DNA from: Paenirhizobium cremeum
GTDB taxonomy: Bacteria > Pseudomonadota > Alphaproteobacteria > Rhizobiales > Rhizobiaceae
Assembly (NCBI RefSeq): GCF_022884085.1
Contig: NZ_JAGGCS010000002.1
Span: forward strand, 496,001-560,000
Reading direction: 5' to 3'
Length of the DNA: 64,000 bases
A program made the translations under genes and the position numbers. The notes under the pieces are model-generated. The model made no database searches, was not told the origin of the DNA, and was given only the letters and a program-made list of their open reading frames with translations. Below are positions 9,704 through 17,098 of this stretch, one piece after another. Position 1 is the first letter of the stretch. Each line of letters starts with the position of its first letter.

Positions 9704-10576
9704 TCAGCTCTCCAGATTCTTGCCGATCAGGCGGATGAGGAAGAAGGCGACGATGTTGGCGAGCACCACGGCGACGATGCCGCCGGCGGATGCGCCGCCC
9801 ACGTCGAACTGCAGCAGCGCCTGGGCATAGACGAGATAGGTGATGTTGGTGCTCTGGTAGCCGGGACCGCCATTGGTGGTGACGAGGATTTCGGCGAAGA
9901 CCGAGAGCAGGAAGATCGTCTCGATCAGGATCACCACCGTGATGGCGCGGGCCATATGGGGCAGGATGATATAGATGAGTTTGGAAACGGGGCCTGCGCC
10001 ATCCATCTCGGCGGCTTCCTTCTGTTCCTCGTCGAGCGATTGCAGCGCGGTCAGAAGGATCAGCGTGGCGAAGGGCAGCCACTGCCAGGCGACGATCATG
10101 ACGATCGACAGCAGCGGATAATTGGCGAGCCAGTCGACCGGCTGCAGGCCGAAGAGCTTGGCGATCCAGGCGAAGAGCCCGTTGACCGGGTTCATCAGCA
10201 TGTTTTTCCACACCAGCGCGGAAACCGTCGGCATGATGAAGAAGGGTGCGATCACCAGAATGCGCACGATGCCCTGGCCGAACATTGGCTGGTCGAGCAG
10301 CAGGGCGAAGGCAATGCCGCCGATCACGGTGATGGCGAGAACGCCCCCGACGAGCAGCAGGGTGTTGGTCAAGGCCGCGAAGAAGGCCGGGTCGGTCAGG
10401 AAGAACCGGTAATTCATAAAACCGGCAAACTCTTCCATCCCCGGCATCAGCAGGTTGTAGCGCAGGAAGGAGAAGTAGACCGTCATCACCAGCGGCACGA
10501 TCATCCATGCCAGCAGGAGCAGAACGGAGGGCGCCATCATCAGGCGCGCCGAGGAGTGGGTGTGCGTAGTCGCCAT
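9704..10576 (-). CDS. smoF: Polyol ABC transporter permease SmoF
   Basis: This 290-aa MalF-type permease has six predicted membrane spans and an EAA-type loop (EEQKEAAEMDGAGPVSKLIYIILP). The ATG at 10576 gives a sensible N-terminus (polar tail, then the first span MAPSVLLLLAWMIVPL); an upstream ATG in frame adds a basic, unlikely tail. It is separated from smoE by 209 bases containing a terminator-like hairpin, so permease levels are probably lower than binding-protein levels. Confidence 0.92.
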   Translation of the reverse strand: MATTHTHSSARLMMAPSVLLLLAWMIVPLVMTVYFSFLRYNLLMPGMEEFAGFMNYRFFLTDPAFFAALTNTLLLVGGVLAITVIGGIAFALLLDQPMFGQGIVRILVIAPFFIMPTVSALVWKNMLMNPVNGLFAWIAKLFGLQPVDWLANYPLLSIVMIVAWQWLPFATLILLTALQSLDEEQKEAAEMDGAGPVSKLIYIILPHMARAITVVILIETIFLLSVFAEILVTTNGGPGYQSTNITYLVYAQALLQFDVGGASAGGIVAVVLANIVAFFLIRLIGKNLES

Positions 10577-10684
10577 GACGGTCCCGCGCCTTTCTCGATC
10601 TCGGTGTTCAACTCTCGGCGACCCATGCCGGTCCACGTCGGCGAGGGACACTGAGCCATCGCCCGGTTCCTCGATGTCGCCGGT

Positions 10685-10738
10685 AAAAAAAGAAGCGGGA
10701 GAAAGGAGGAGAGCTGACGCTTCTCTTTCTCTCCCGCT
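10685..10738 (-). terminator. Attenuator-like intrinsic terminator between smoE and smoF
   Basis: Read on the minus strand, a perfect 9-bp stem (AGCGGGAGA at 10694-10702 with TCTCCCGCT at 10730-10738) is followed by TCTTTTTTT. This is the layout of a rho-independent terminator placed inside the operon, after the binding-protein gene and before the permeases. Partial termination here would give more SmoE than SmoFGK, a common need of ABC importers. The 27-base loop is long, so the stem may be weaker than the count suggests. Confidence 0.6.
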
Positions 10739-10745
10739 CCAGGCG

Positions 10746-10770
10746 GGCCGGACGCTCTCGTCGTCCGGCC
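10746..10770 (-). repeat. Hairpin GGCCGGACG-N7-CGTCCGGCC after smoE
   Basis: A perfect 9-bp inverted repeat with a 7-base loop starts 16 bases after the smoE stop codon. It would form a very stable 3' hairpin on the smoE transcript, upstream of the terminator-like stem. Protection of smoE mRNA from 3' exonucleases, as for the malE-malF REP hairpin, is a reasonable inference. Confidence 0.6.
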
Positions 10771-10785
10771 ACAGTCCACGGGAGT

Positions 10786-12099
10786 TTACTTGATGTAACC
10801 GGCCTTCATCATTTCGCGCTCGGTCAGTTGCTGGGCATTCTTGAGCGCCTGGTCGACGCTGACCTGTCCTGCGAGGGCGGCAGAGAACTGCTGGCCGACG
10901 GCGGTGCCAATGCCCTGGAATTCCGGAATGGCGACGAACTGCACGCCGACATAGGGAACGGGCTTGACCGAAGGGTTCTTCGGATCGGCGGCGTTGATCG
11001 AGTCGAGCGTCATCTTCGCGAAGGGTGCTGCCTTCTGGTATTCCGGGTTTTCATAGAGCGAGGTGCGGGTTCCCGGAGGAACGTTGGCCCAGCCTTCCTT
11101 GTCGGCGACCAGTTTCAGGTAGTCCTTGCCGGTTGCCCAGGCGATGAACTTCTCGGCGGCTCCCGCCTTCTGAGTGCCTGCCGGGATTGCGAGGTTCCAG
11201 GCCCAGAGCCAGTTGCCGCGCTTGCCGAGGCCGGCGTCGGGAGCGAGCGCATAGCCCACCTTGTCGGCGACCGTGGATTCCTTCGGGTTCGAGACGAAGG
11301 AGGCTGCCACCGTTGCATCGATCCACATGCCGCACTTGCCGGTCTGGAAGAGTGCCAGGTTTTCGTTGAAGCCGTTGGAGGAGGCGCCCGGAGGGCCGGC
11401 GTCCTTCATCAGATTGACGTAGAAGTCCAGCGTGGTTTTCCATTCCGGCTGATCGAACTGGGGCTTCCAGTTCTCATCGAACCAGCGGGCGCCGAAGGCG
11501 TTGGAGGTGGCGGTGAGGAAGGCCATGTTCTCACCCCAGCCGGCCTTGCCGCGTAGGCAGATGCCATAGACCTCGTTGGCCTTGTCGGTCATCTTGCGGG
11601 CCGCATCGGCGATGAAGTCCCAGGTCGGAGCGTCGGGCATGGTCAGGCCGGCCTTTTCCATCAGGTCCTTGCGGTACATGACCATCGAGCTTTCGCCGTA
11701 GAAGGGCGCGGCGTAGAGCTTGCCGTCCTCTCCCGTCAGGCCCGAGCGGATCGCCGGCAGGAGGTCGTCGACGTCGTAGTCGGCGCCGAGATTGTCGAGC
11801 GGCAGGAGCCAGCCCTGCTTGGCCCAGATCGGAACCTCGTAGGTGCCGATCGTCAACACGTCGAACTGGCCGCCCTTGGTGGCGATATCGGTCGTCACCT
11901 TCTGGCGCAGCACGTTTTCCTCGAGCGTCACCCATTCGAGGTCGATGTCCGGATTCTTCGCCTTAAAGTCGTCCGTCAGCTTCTGCATCCGGATCATGTC
12001 GCCGTTGTTGACGGTGGCGATGGTGAGGGTTTCGGCGGAAGCCAGGCCAGCCATGGCCAATACCGAGCAGGCGCCCAGCAGGATCGTCTTCAATGTCAT
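10786..12099 (-). CDS. smoE: Periplasmic polyol-binding protein SmoE
   Basis: This 437-aa family 1 extracellular solute-binding protein delivers sorbitol/mannitol to SmoFG. The first 22 residues are a clear Sec signal peptide (basic start, hydrophobic core, cleavage after GLASA). The body has the usual features of sugar-binding proteins, including WAKQGWLLPLD and the hinge segment around APFYGESSMVMYRKDL. It is the first gene of the polyol transport operon, starts after a GGGAGGA ribosome binding site, and is preceded by a recognisable promoter with an overlapping palindrome. Confidence 0.92.
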   Translation of the reverse strand: MTLKTILLGACSVLAMAGLASAETLTIATVNNGDMIRMQKLTDDFKAKNPDIDLEWVTLEENVLRQKVTTDIATKGGQFDVLTIGTYEVPIWAKQGWLLPLDNLGADYDVDDLLPAIRSGLTGEDGKLYAAPFYGESSMVMYRKDLMEKAGLTMPDAPTWDFIADAARKMTDKANEVYGICLRGKAGWGENMAFLTATSNAFGARWFDENWKPQFDQPEWKTTLDFYVNLMKDAGPPGASSNGFNENLALFQTGKCGMWIDATVAASFVSNPKESTVADKVGYALAPDAGLGKRGNWLWAWNLAIPAGTQKAGAAEKFIAWATGKDYLKLVADKEGWANVPPGTRTSLYENPEYQKAAPFAKMTLDSINAADPKNPSVKPVPYVGVQFVAIPEFQGIGTAVGQQFSAALAGQVSVDQALKNAQQLTEREMMKAGYIK

Positions 12100-12132
12100 A
12101 TCTTCCTCCCAGAAGAAAAATGAGCATTCGCT

Positions 12133-12154
12133 TTGCTCGTGAGCAATTTCTCAC
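12133..12154. promoter_or_regulatory. Candidate operator: two overlapping palindromes upstream of smoE
   Basis: TTGCTC-GT-GAGCAA (12133-12146) and GTGAG-N6-CTCAC (12139-12154) overlap each other. They cover the -10 region of the proposed smoE promoter. The SorC-type regulator gene lies immediately upstream, so it is the obvious candidate ligand-responsive repressor or activator for this site. Confidence 0.55.
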
Positions 12155-12174
12155 TTTGCTGCGGACAGAGTCAA
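12146..12174 (-). promoter_or_regulatory. Putative sigma-70 promoter of smoE
   Basis: On the minus strand TTGACT (12174-12169) is separated by 17 bases from AGAAAT (12151-12146). The -35 box is close to consensus; the -10 box is weak, as expected for a regulated promoter. The start codon of smoE lies about 45 bases downstream. Confidence 0.5.
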
Positions 12175-12252
12175 TGCCGATTCCATGCTGCAGCGCCGAA
12201 GGTGACGGTTAAGCCGCTTCATTTGAAAGGAAAAATGTTGTTATCGGGGATG

Positions 12253-13206
12253 TCAGGGAAGCAGCAGAAAGCGGGCTGCATCCTCGTCCGTAATGAGCGC
12301 ATTGATATGGGCGCCACGCAACGCGGCGCGAATGGCCGCATGTTTGCGCCTGCCGCGGGCCAATCCGATGACGCAGGAGGTCTCCCGCGAAGGCAGCGGA
12401 ATACTGGCCACCCGCTCGTTGACGGGGTTGTCGAGCAGCCTGCCGTCCGCATCGAATGTCCAGCCGCAGATCTCGCCGGTCGCGCCCGCCTGCATCAGGC
12501 TTTCCACTTCCTGCGGTTGCAGGAAGCCGTCCAGCAGGAGAGGGGCCTGCGGGTCGATTTCACCGATGCCGACGAAGGTCACATCGGCCTTTGTGCCGAG
12601 CGTGATGGTCGGCCGGACGAGCGCCTGCTGGTGCAGGAGTTCCCGTTCTGCCCGGGAGGAAACGAGCACCGGCAGCGGCATGGGGAAATGGCGCGCCTTG
12701 ATCGCGTCAGCCATGGAGAAGATGACGTTGTAATAGGCAGCGGAGCCGTCGGGGCTGATATTGCCGGTGAGCGACACGATGCGGTGTTGCGGACACTCCA
12801 TCGGCGACAACTGGTCGACGGCGGCGCGCAGCGTACGTCCCGTGCCCATGGCGATGATGAGCGGTTCGGGTTGCTTCAGCCAGCGCTCCAGTTCGGCGGC
12901 ACCGGCTTCGGCAACACCGGTCGGGGCCGCATCTGAACCGGGGTCGGTGGGGACGATCTCGACCTGTCGCAGTCCATATTTCTGCTTCACCGCCTCCGCG
13001 AGTTCCATGCAGACCGCGATCGGATGGTCGAGACGGACCTTAATCAGCTTTTCGGCGACGGAGAGAGACACGAGGCGCTGGGCACTCTGGCGGGAAATGC
13101 CCATGGCGGCGGCGATCTCGTCCTGGGTCCGACCGGCGACATAATAAAGCCAGCCGGCGCGGGCCGCATCGTCAAGCCGTCCGAGATTGCCAGCTCTTTT
13201 CGCCAT
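12253..13206 (-). CDS. SorC-family sugar-binding transcriptional regulator
   Basis: This 317-aa regulator has an N-terminal helix-turn-helix (about residues 28-50, RTQDEIAAAMGISRQSAQRL). The large C-terminal SorC/DeoR sugar-binding domain shows typical features such as AMGTGRTLRAAVDQL, and VTFVGIGEID further on. It is on the same strand and just upstream of smoE, so it probably senses a polyol or polyol phosphate and controls the smo operon through the palindrome at 12133-12154. Whether it activates or represses cannot be told. Confidence 0.88.
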   Translation of the reverse strand: MAKRAGNLGRLDDAARAGWLYYVAGRTQDEIAAAMGISRQSAQRLVSLSVAEKLIKVRLDHPIAVCMELAEAVKQKYGLRQVEIVPTDPGSDAAPTGVAEAGAAELERWLKQPEPLIIAMGTGRTLRAAVDQLSPMECPQHRIVSLTGNISPDGSAAYYNVIFSMADAIKARHFPMPLPVLVSSRAERELLHQQALVRPTITLGTKADVTFVGIGEIDPQAPLLLDGFLQPQEVESLMQAGATGEICGWTFDADGRLLDNPVNERVASIPLPSRETSCVIGLARGRRKHAAIRAALRGAHINALITDEDAARFLLLP

Positions 13207-13274
13207 CGAAATCCTTTGCTCGATTTTGAGTAGCGTTGCAGCCGTTTGGTGTCAATTCGGCGGTTGCGGGGAGG

Positions 13275-13946
13275 TCACCGTTTGCTCGCCAGCCAGATGA
13301 CGTGGCGAGCGCCGCCGCGCTTGCCGTTGGCGCGGGTATTGACTTCCTTCACGGCAAAACCGCTGCCTTGCAGGCGGCGGGTGAAGCCGGCATCGGGGCC
13401 TGACGACCAGACGGCCAGCACGCCGTTTGCCCGAAGCGCGGTCTTCGACGCATTCAGGCCGCCGAAATCGTAGAGACCGTCATTCGAGGCGCGGGTCAGG
13501 CCATCCGGACCGTTGTCCACGTCCAGCATGATGGCATCGAATTTGCCGGGGGACGTGCGGATGAGCGCGCCGACGTCGCCTTCATGGACCCGAACGCGCG
13601 GATCGTCGAGGCTGCCCTTGAAGATTTCGGCCATCGGGCCCCGCGCCCATGCGACGACGGCCGGCACGAGCTCCGCGACGGTGACTTCCGCATCCTCGGG
13701 CAGGACGGCAAGCGCCGCACGCAGGGTGAAGCCCATGCCGAGCCCGCCGATGAGCACGGCCGGGCGTTTCTTGTCCTTGATATGCTCGCAGGAAAGCGTG
13801 GCGAGCGCCTCTTCCGAGCCGCTGAGGCGGCTGTTCATCAACTCGTTGGTGCCGAGCATGATGGAAAATTCGGTTCCCCGCTGCTTGAGACGCAATTCAC
13901 CGCCGCCCGGAATGCTGGCGATATCGAGCTGCTTCCAGGGGATCAT
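13275..13946 (-). CDS. Spermidine-synthase-like SAM-dependent protein
   Basis: This 223-aa protein has a Rossmann methyltransferase fold like spermidine synthase. The glycine-rich motif GGLGMGFTLRAAL lies near residues 67-79, then the acidic motif VAELVPAVVAW, and MLDVDNGPDGL near 140. It lacks the N-terminal beta domain of true spermidine synthases and is shorter (about 290 is usual), so it may be a methyltransferase or an aminopropyltransferase paralogue. It stands alone between the sugar regulator and a structured noncoding region. Confidence 0.7.
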   Translation of the reverse strand: MIPWKQLDIASIPGGGELRLKQRGTEFSIMLGTNELMNSRLSGSEEALATLSCEHIKDKKRPAVLIGGLGMGFTLRAALAVLPEDAEVTVAELVPAVVAWARGPMAEIFKGSLDDPRVRVHEGDVGALIRTSPGKFDAIMLDVDNGPDGLTRASNDGLYDFGGLNASKTALRANGVLAVWSSGPDAGFTRRLQGSGFAVKEVNTRANGKRGGARHVIWLASKR

Positions 13947-14137
13947 GCCGGTCTTTCTTGCTGTCTGCGGGCGTTTCGCGCTCTCCTATCACGAGCAGAC
14001 GCCATACTTCAATCGAGGGATGAGCGGCGATGTTGTCGCTCACTCTGCCGGCGATCCCGTCGCGGACGTTTCGGGTGTCTTTTGATGGGAGCGGACAGCC
14101 GCCGTATCGACCGGGCGATTCGGTCTTTGCAGGCGGG

Positions 14138-14222
14138 CGGCATTTGCGTGCCCTTAAACGAGAAATGCCGGTAATGGCGTCCTCCCACGCCAACCGGCAC
14201 TCTCCTCCCTCCCGGAGTTTTT
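14138..14222. other. Mutually exclusive hairpins in the 650-base gap upstream of hpaR
   Basis: Two good inverted repeats share bases and cannot form together. CGGCATTT (14138-14145) pairs with AAATGCCG (14163-14170). The alternative hairpin starts at TGCCGGT (14166) and ends at ACCGGCA (14199), with an inner TGGCGT/ACGCCA stem. On the plus strand a short CTCC/GGAG stem and TTTTT follow at about 14204-14222. This resembles an attenuator or riboswitch switch pair. On the minus strand the loop of the longer hairpin reads GGGAGG, a Shine-Dalgarno-like sequence. I see no protein-coding gene with support between 13947 and 14593. Confidence 0.4.
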
Positions 14223-14284
14223 GAAGCCCCCTCCCGTCCGGCACCAAGTGCAGCAGACGGCCTCCTCGAGGGGTGAAAGCGAAC

Positions 14285-14296
14285 TTAACAAGTTAA
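14285..14296. promoter_or_regulatory. Palindrome TTAAC-AA-GTTAA, candidate HpaR/MarR operator 1
   Basis: A 5-bp-arm palindrome matching the core of the larger palindrome at 14352-14371 (TTAAC-N2-GTTAA). The two centres are 71 bases apart. Both lie upstream of the MarR-type regulator gene at 14594. Confidence 0.5.
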
Positions 14297-14351
14297 TAAG
14301 ATGGCATTCGGAGAAGATTGTCAAGGGGTTGAATCGCGAAGCTGCGCTTTA

Positions 14352-14371
14352 ATGATTAACGTGTTAATCAT
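14352..14371. promoter_or_regulatory. 20-bp palindrome, candidate HpaR/MarR operator 2
   Basis: ATGATTAAC-GT-GTTAATCAT is a perfect 20-bp inverted repeat. MarR-family dimers typically bind AT-rich palindromes of this size near their own promoters. A weak TTGAAT at 14329-14334 with 17-base spacing would place the -10 region inside this palindrome, consistent with autorepression. Confidence 0.6.
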
Positions 14372-14593
14372 GTGTGGATAACGGTGCTTCGGTCCCGGAC
14401 GGATGCCGTTGGCTGCGGTGGCGCCGTCCGCGCGGCCAATCCCGTTTTCCCGGTGGATGCGCATTCTTGCCGGTGGCGGGCAATGATTGGTATAGAGACG
14501 CCAAACAAAGGCATATGAGTTATTCTTGAAATTATAAGGGGCCCCGTCCTTGCATCTCTTTCGATGCGGCGGCGGGATTTCCGTGGGGACGGC

Positions 14594-15136
14594 ATGGTGG
14601 ACAAATACGGAGAGGGCGACGAGGGCCAGAGGGATGGCGGCGCGGGCACGCAACGATTGCGGCTGCGCCATTTTTCGCGGTCCATGCCGATGCTCCTGTT
14701 GCGAGCCCGTGAATCCGTCATGAAGCATTTCCGCAATGCGCTACGCATGTACGACATCACCGAGCAGCAGTGGCGAATCCTGCGTGCGCTGGTCTCGGTG
14801 AAGGAAATCGAGGTGACGGAACTGGCGCGCGCCACGTTCCTGCTCGGGCCAAGCCTGTCGCGAATTCTCAAGGAACTCGAAGGCCGCCACCTGATCGAGC
14901 GCCATCCTGACGAAAACGATCTGCGCCGTGCCCGCATTTCGATCAGCGCGGCAGGCCTCGAACTGATCGAGAAGATGACCCGTCATTCCGACGAGATCTA
15001 CAGCGAGATCATCCATGCCTACGGGGCCGAGCGGATGCGCGACCTGCAGAAGCTTCTCGAAGAGCTTGAGGGCGCCATGGCGCAGGTCGATGTCTCCGAA
15101 GTGGATGCCGCCGCCGGCTTCGTCGCCGACGATTGA
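14594..15136 (+). CDS. hpaR: MarR-family regulator, HpaR type
   Basis: This 180-aa MarR regulator carries the HpaR signature RHFSRSMPMLLLRARESVMKHF followed by ITEQQWRILRAL, a winged helix (ELARATFLLGPSLSRILKELEGRHLIER) and the DENDLRRARISIS wing. HpaR regulators control homoprotocatechuate or related aromatic degradation operons, yet no such operon is next to it here. I start at ATG 14594, preceded by GGGGAC; an ATG at 14564 has no ribosome binding site. Two matching palindromes upstream suggest autoregulation. The exact effector is unknown. Confidence 0.8.
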   Translation: MVDKYGEGDEGQRDGGAGTQRLRLRHFSRSMPMLLLRARESVMKHFRNALRMYDITEQQWRILRALVSVKEIEVTELARATFLLGPSLSRILKELEGRHLIERHPDENDLRRARISISAAGLELIEKMTRHSDEIYSEIIHAYGAERMRDLQKLLEELEGAMAQVDVSEVDAAAGFVADD

Positions 15137-15252
15137 ACCTGTCTTCTTTCGGCATGTTACCTGTGGCAGCCGGTTATTTCCGCCCTATCTAAGCGCGTCA
15201 GATGACGCCCAGCGGTTCCGCGGGGCTCCGCGGACGAGGCCGGGAGGCCGGT

Positions 15253-15723
15253 ATGAGCATATCGAAAATCGCGCATAGCCCGGGACACCTGATCCGCCGC
15301 CTGAACCAGGCGGCCGTCTCGCTCTTCCTCGAAGAGGTCGGCCGGGCAGGATACGACCTTACACCGGTTCAATATGCGGCCTTGGCCGAGATCGAGGTCG
15401 CGCCCGGGATCGATCAGGCGACGCTTGCGGCACGTATCGCCTATGACCGCGCCACCATAGGCGGGGTGGTCAGCCGCCTGGTCGGCAAGGGGCTGGTGCA
15501 TCGCGGCACCAGCAGCCAGGACCGGCGCGCCAAGCAACTCCATCTCACGGAGGAGGGAAAGCGTGTTCGCAACGATATCGAGCCGCTGGTCGAGAAGGTG
15601 CAGCAACGCATTCTCGCCGGGCTTTCGGTCGGCGAAGGCGAGGTGCTGGTGAAGCTTCTCTACAAGGCGGCGGAGGCGAGCAACGAGCACAGTCGCGCGC
15701 CGCTGCGCATCGACGACGAATAG
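15253..15723 (+). CDS. MarR-family winged-helix transcriptional regulator
   Basis: This 156-aa regulator starts at ATG 15253 behind GGGAGG. It has a helical dimer region at the N-terminus (HSPGHLIRRLNQAAVSLF), a winged helix (IDQATLAARIAYDRATIGGVVSRLVGKGLVHR), the DRRAKQLHLTEEG wing and a C-terminal dimerisation helix. It is 116 bases downstream of the HpaR-like gene in the same direction, so the two MarR genes may be read together. The target and ligand are unknown; the group includes sensors of phenolic compounds and oxidants. Confidence 0.85.
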   Translation: MSISKIAHSPGHLIRRLNQAAVSLFLEEVGRAGYDLTPVQYAALAEIEVAPGIDQATLAARIAYDRATIGGVVSRLVGKGLVHRGTSSQDRRAKQLHLTEEGKRVRNDIEPLVEKVQQRILAGLSVGEGEVLVKLLYKAAEASNEHSRAPLRIDDE

Positions 15724-15744
15724 CGCGCGTCCTTTGGAGCATTC

Positions 15745-17094
15745 CTATTCATAGTCCGCCCGATTGATGCCGTGCCGCTGCAGCTTGTCGTAGAAGGTCT
15801 TGCGGGGAATCTGCAGCGCCTCAATCGTGCGGCGGACGTCGCCGCCGTTCTCGATCAGCGCCGCGCGGATCAATTCGGCTTCGTGCTGTTCCATTCTCTC
15901 CGGCAGGCTTGCATGGCCGTTGGACGCTATTGCGCCCGAGGTCGGGGAGGACGCGGGCGCCTCGGCGAGGCCGAGGGCCACCCGCTCCGCATAATGGGCG
16001 AGTTCACGGACATTGCCCGGCCAGGAATGGCTTTCGAGATGTCGGTGCACGGCGGATGTCAGCCGCGGTACCTCCCTGTGGAAGCGTTCGGCGGCGCGGG
16101 TCAGGAAGTGGGAGAACAGGAGAGGGATGTCCGCCCGCCGCTCGCGTAGCGGAGGAATGGAAACCGTCACGACATTGAGGCGGTAGTAGAGGTCCTCGCG
16201 AAAATCGCCGCGCTCCGCCGGATTGCCGAGATCGACCTTCGCCGCGGCGACGACCCGGAGGTCGACGGGACGCACCTCGTTGGTGCCAAGCGGGCTTACT
16301 TCCCGCATTTCCAGAACGCGCAGCATCTTCACCTGCGTCGCGACCGGCATGCTTTCGATCTCATCGAGGAAAAGCGTGCCGCCGCTTGCATGTTCTATGC
16401 GGCCGATGCGCTTCTTCTGGGCGCCGGTGAAAGCACCGGCCTCGTGGCCGAACAGTTCGCTTTCGATCACCGTTTCCGGCAGCGCACCGCAGTTGAGGGC
16501 GACGAAATTGCCGCTTCGCCTGCGGCTCCAGCGATGCAGCAGGGTTGCCACGACCTCCTTGCCGCTTCCCGTCTCGCCGGCGATCAGCACGTCGACATCG
16601 GTGTCGGCGATCTGGCGGAGTGTCTGGCGCAGGTGTTCCATGGCGGGCGTCTGGCCGATGAGCGGCAAGTCGTCGCTGCTTTCCTCCGCCGCCTTCCGCA
16701 ACGCCCGGTTCTCCAGCACCAGACGGCGTTTCTCGACCGCACGGCGCACGGTCTGCGCCAGCCGGTCCGCCGGAAACGGCTTGGCGATGAAGTCGTAGGC
16801 GCCGTCATGCATCGCCTGTACGGCCATCGCGATGTCGCCGTGGCCGGTAATCAGGATGACGGGCAGGTCCTGATCGATGGTCTTGATGCGGGCGAAAAGC
16901 TCCAGTCCGTCCATGCCGGGCATGCGAATATCGGTCACGACCACGGCGGGAGATGCGGCCGAAAGCATGCCGAGGGCAGACTTGGCATCGGCATGATCCT
17001 CTACCGCGAAGCCGGCCAGTTCCAGCGTCTGCCGGGTGGCCCGGCGCAGGTCGGCGTCGTCGTCGATGAGGATGATATCGGTCTTGTCCTGCAT
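15745..17094 (-). CDS. dctD: C4-dicarboxylate response regulator DctD (sigma-54 activator)
   Basis: This 449-aa regulator has three domains: a receiver (1-120) with phospho-acceptor D55 in VTDIRMPG and K105; an AAA+ sigma-54 interaction domain (about 145-370) with Walker A GETGSGKE (173-180) and the GAFTGA loop (220-225) that contacts sigma-54; and a C-terminal Fis-type helix-turn-helix ([21 protein letters not shown]). Phosphorylated by DctB, it binds the two sites at 18938-18986 and activates dctA. It follows dctB by four bases. Confidence 0.95.
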   Translation of the reverse strand: MQDKTDIILIDDDADLRRATRQTLELAGFAVEDHADAKSALGMLSAASPAVVVTDIRMPGMDGLELFARIKTIDQDLPVILITGHGDIAMAVQAMHDGAYDFIAKPFPADRLAQTVRRAVEKRRLVLENRALRKAAEESSDDLPLIGQTPAMEHLRQTLRQIADTDVDVLIAGETGSGKEVVATLLHRWSRRRSGNFVALNCGALPETVIESELFGHEAGAFTGAQKKRIGRIEHASGGTLFLDEIESMPVATQVKMLRVLEMREVSPLGTNEVRPVDLRVVAAAKVDLGNPAERGDFREDLYYRLNVVTVSIPPLRERRADIPLLFSHFLTRAAERFHREVPRLTSAVHRHLESHSWPGNVRELAHYAERVALGLAEAPASSPTSGAIASNGHASLPERMEQHEAELIRAALIENGGDVRRTIEALQIPRKTFYDKLQRHGINRADYE

Positions 17095-17098
17095 GGTC

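Noticed and set aside
14009-14200. GTG-started basic 63-codon frame with a GGGAGGGAGG upstream
   Set aside because: The start lies within the hairpin and the product is very Arg-rich like random high-GC frames. No family recognised; kept only as part of the structured region finding.
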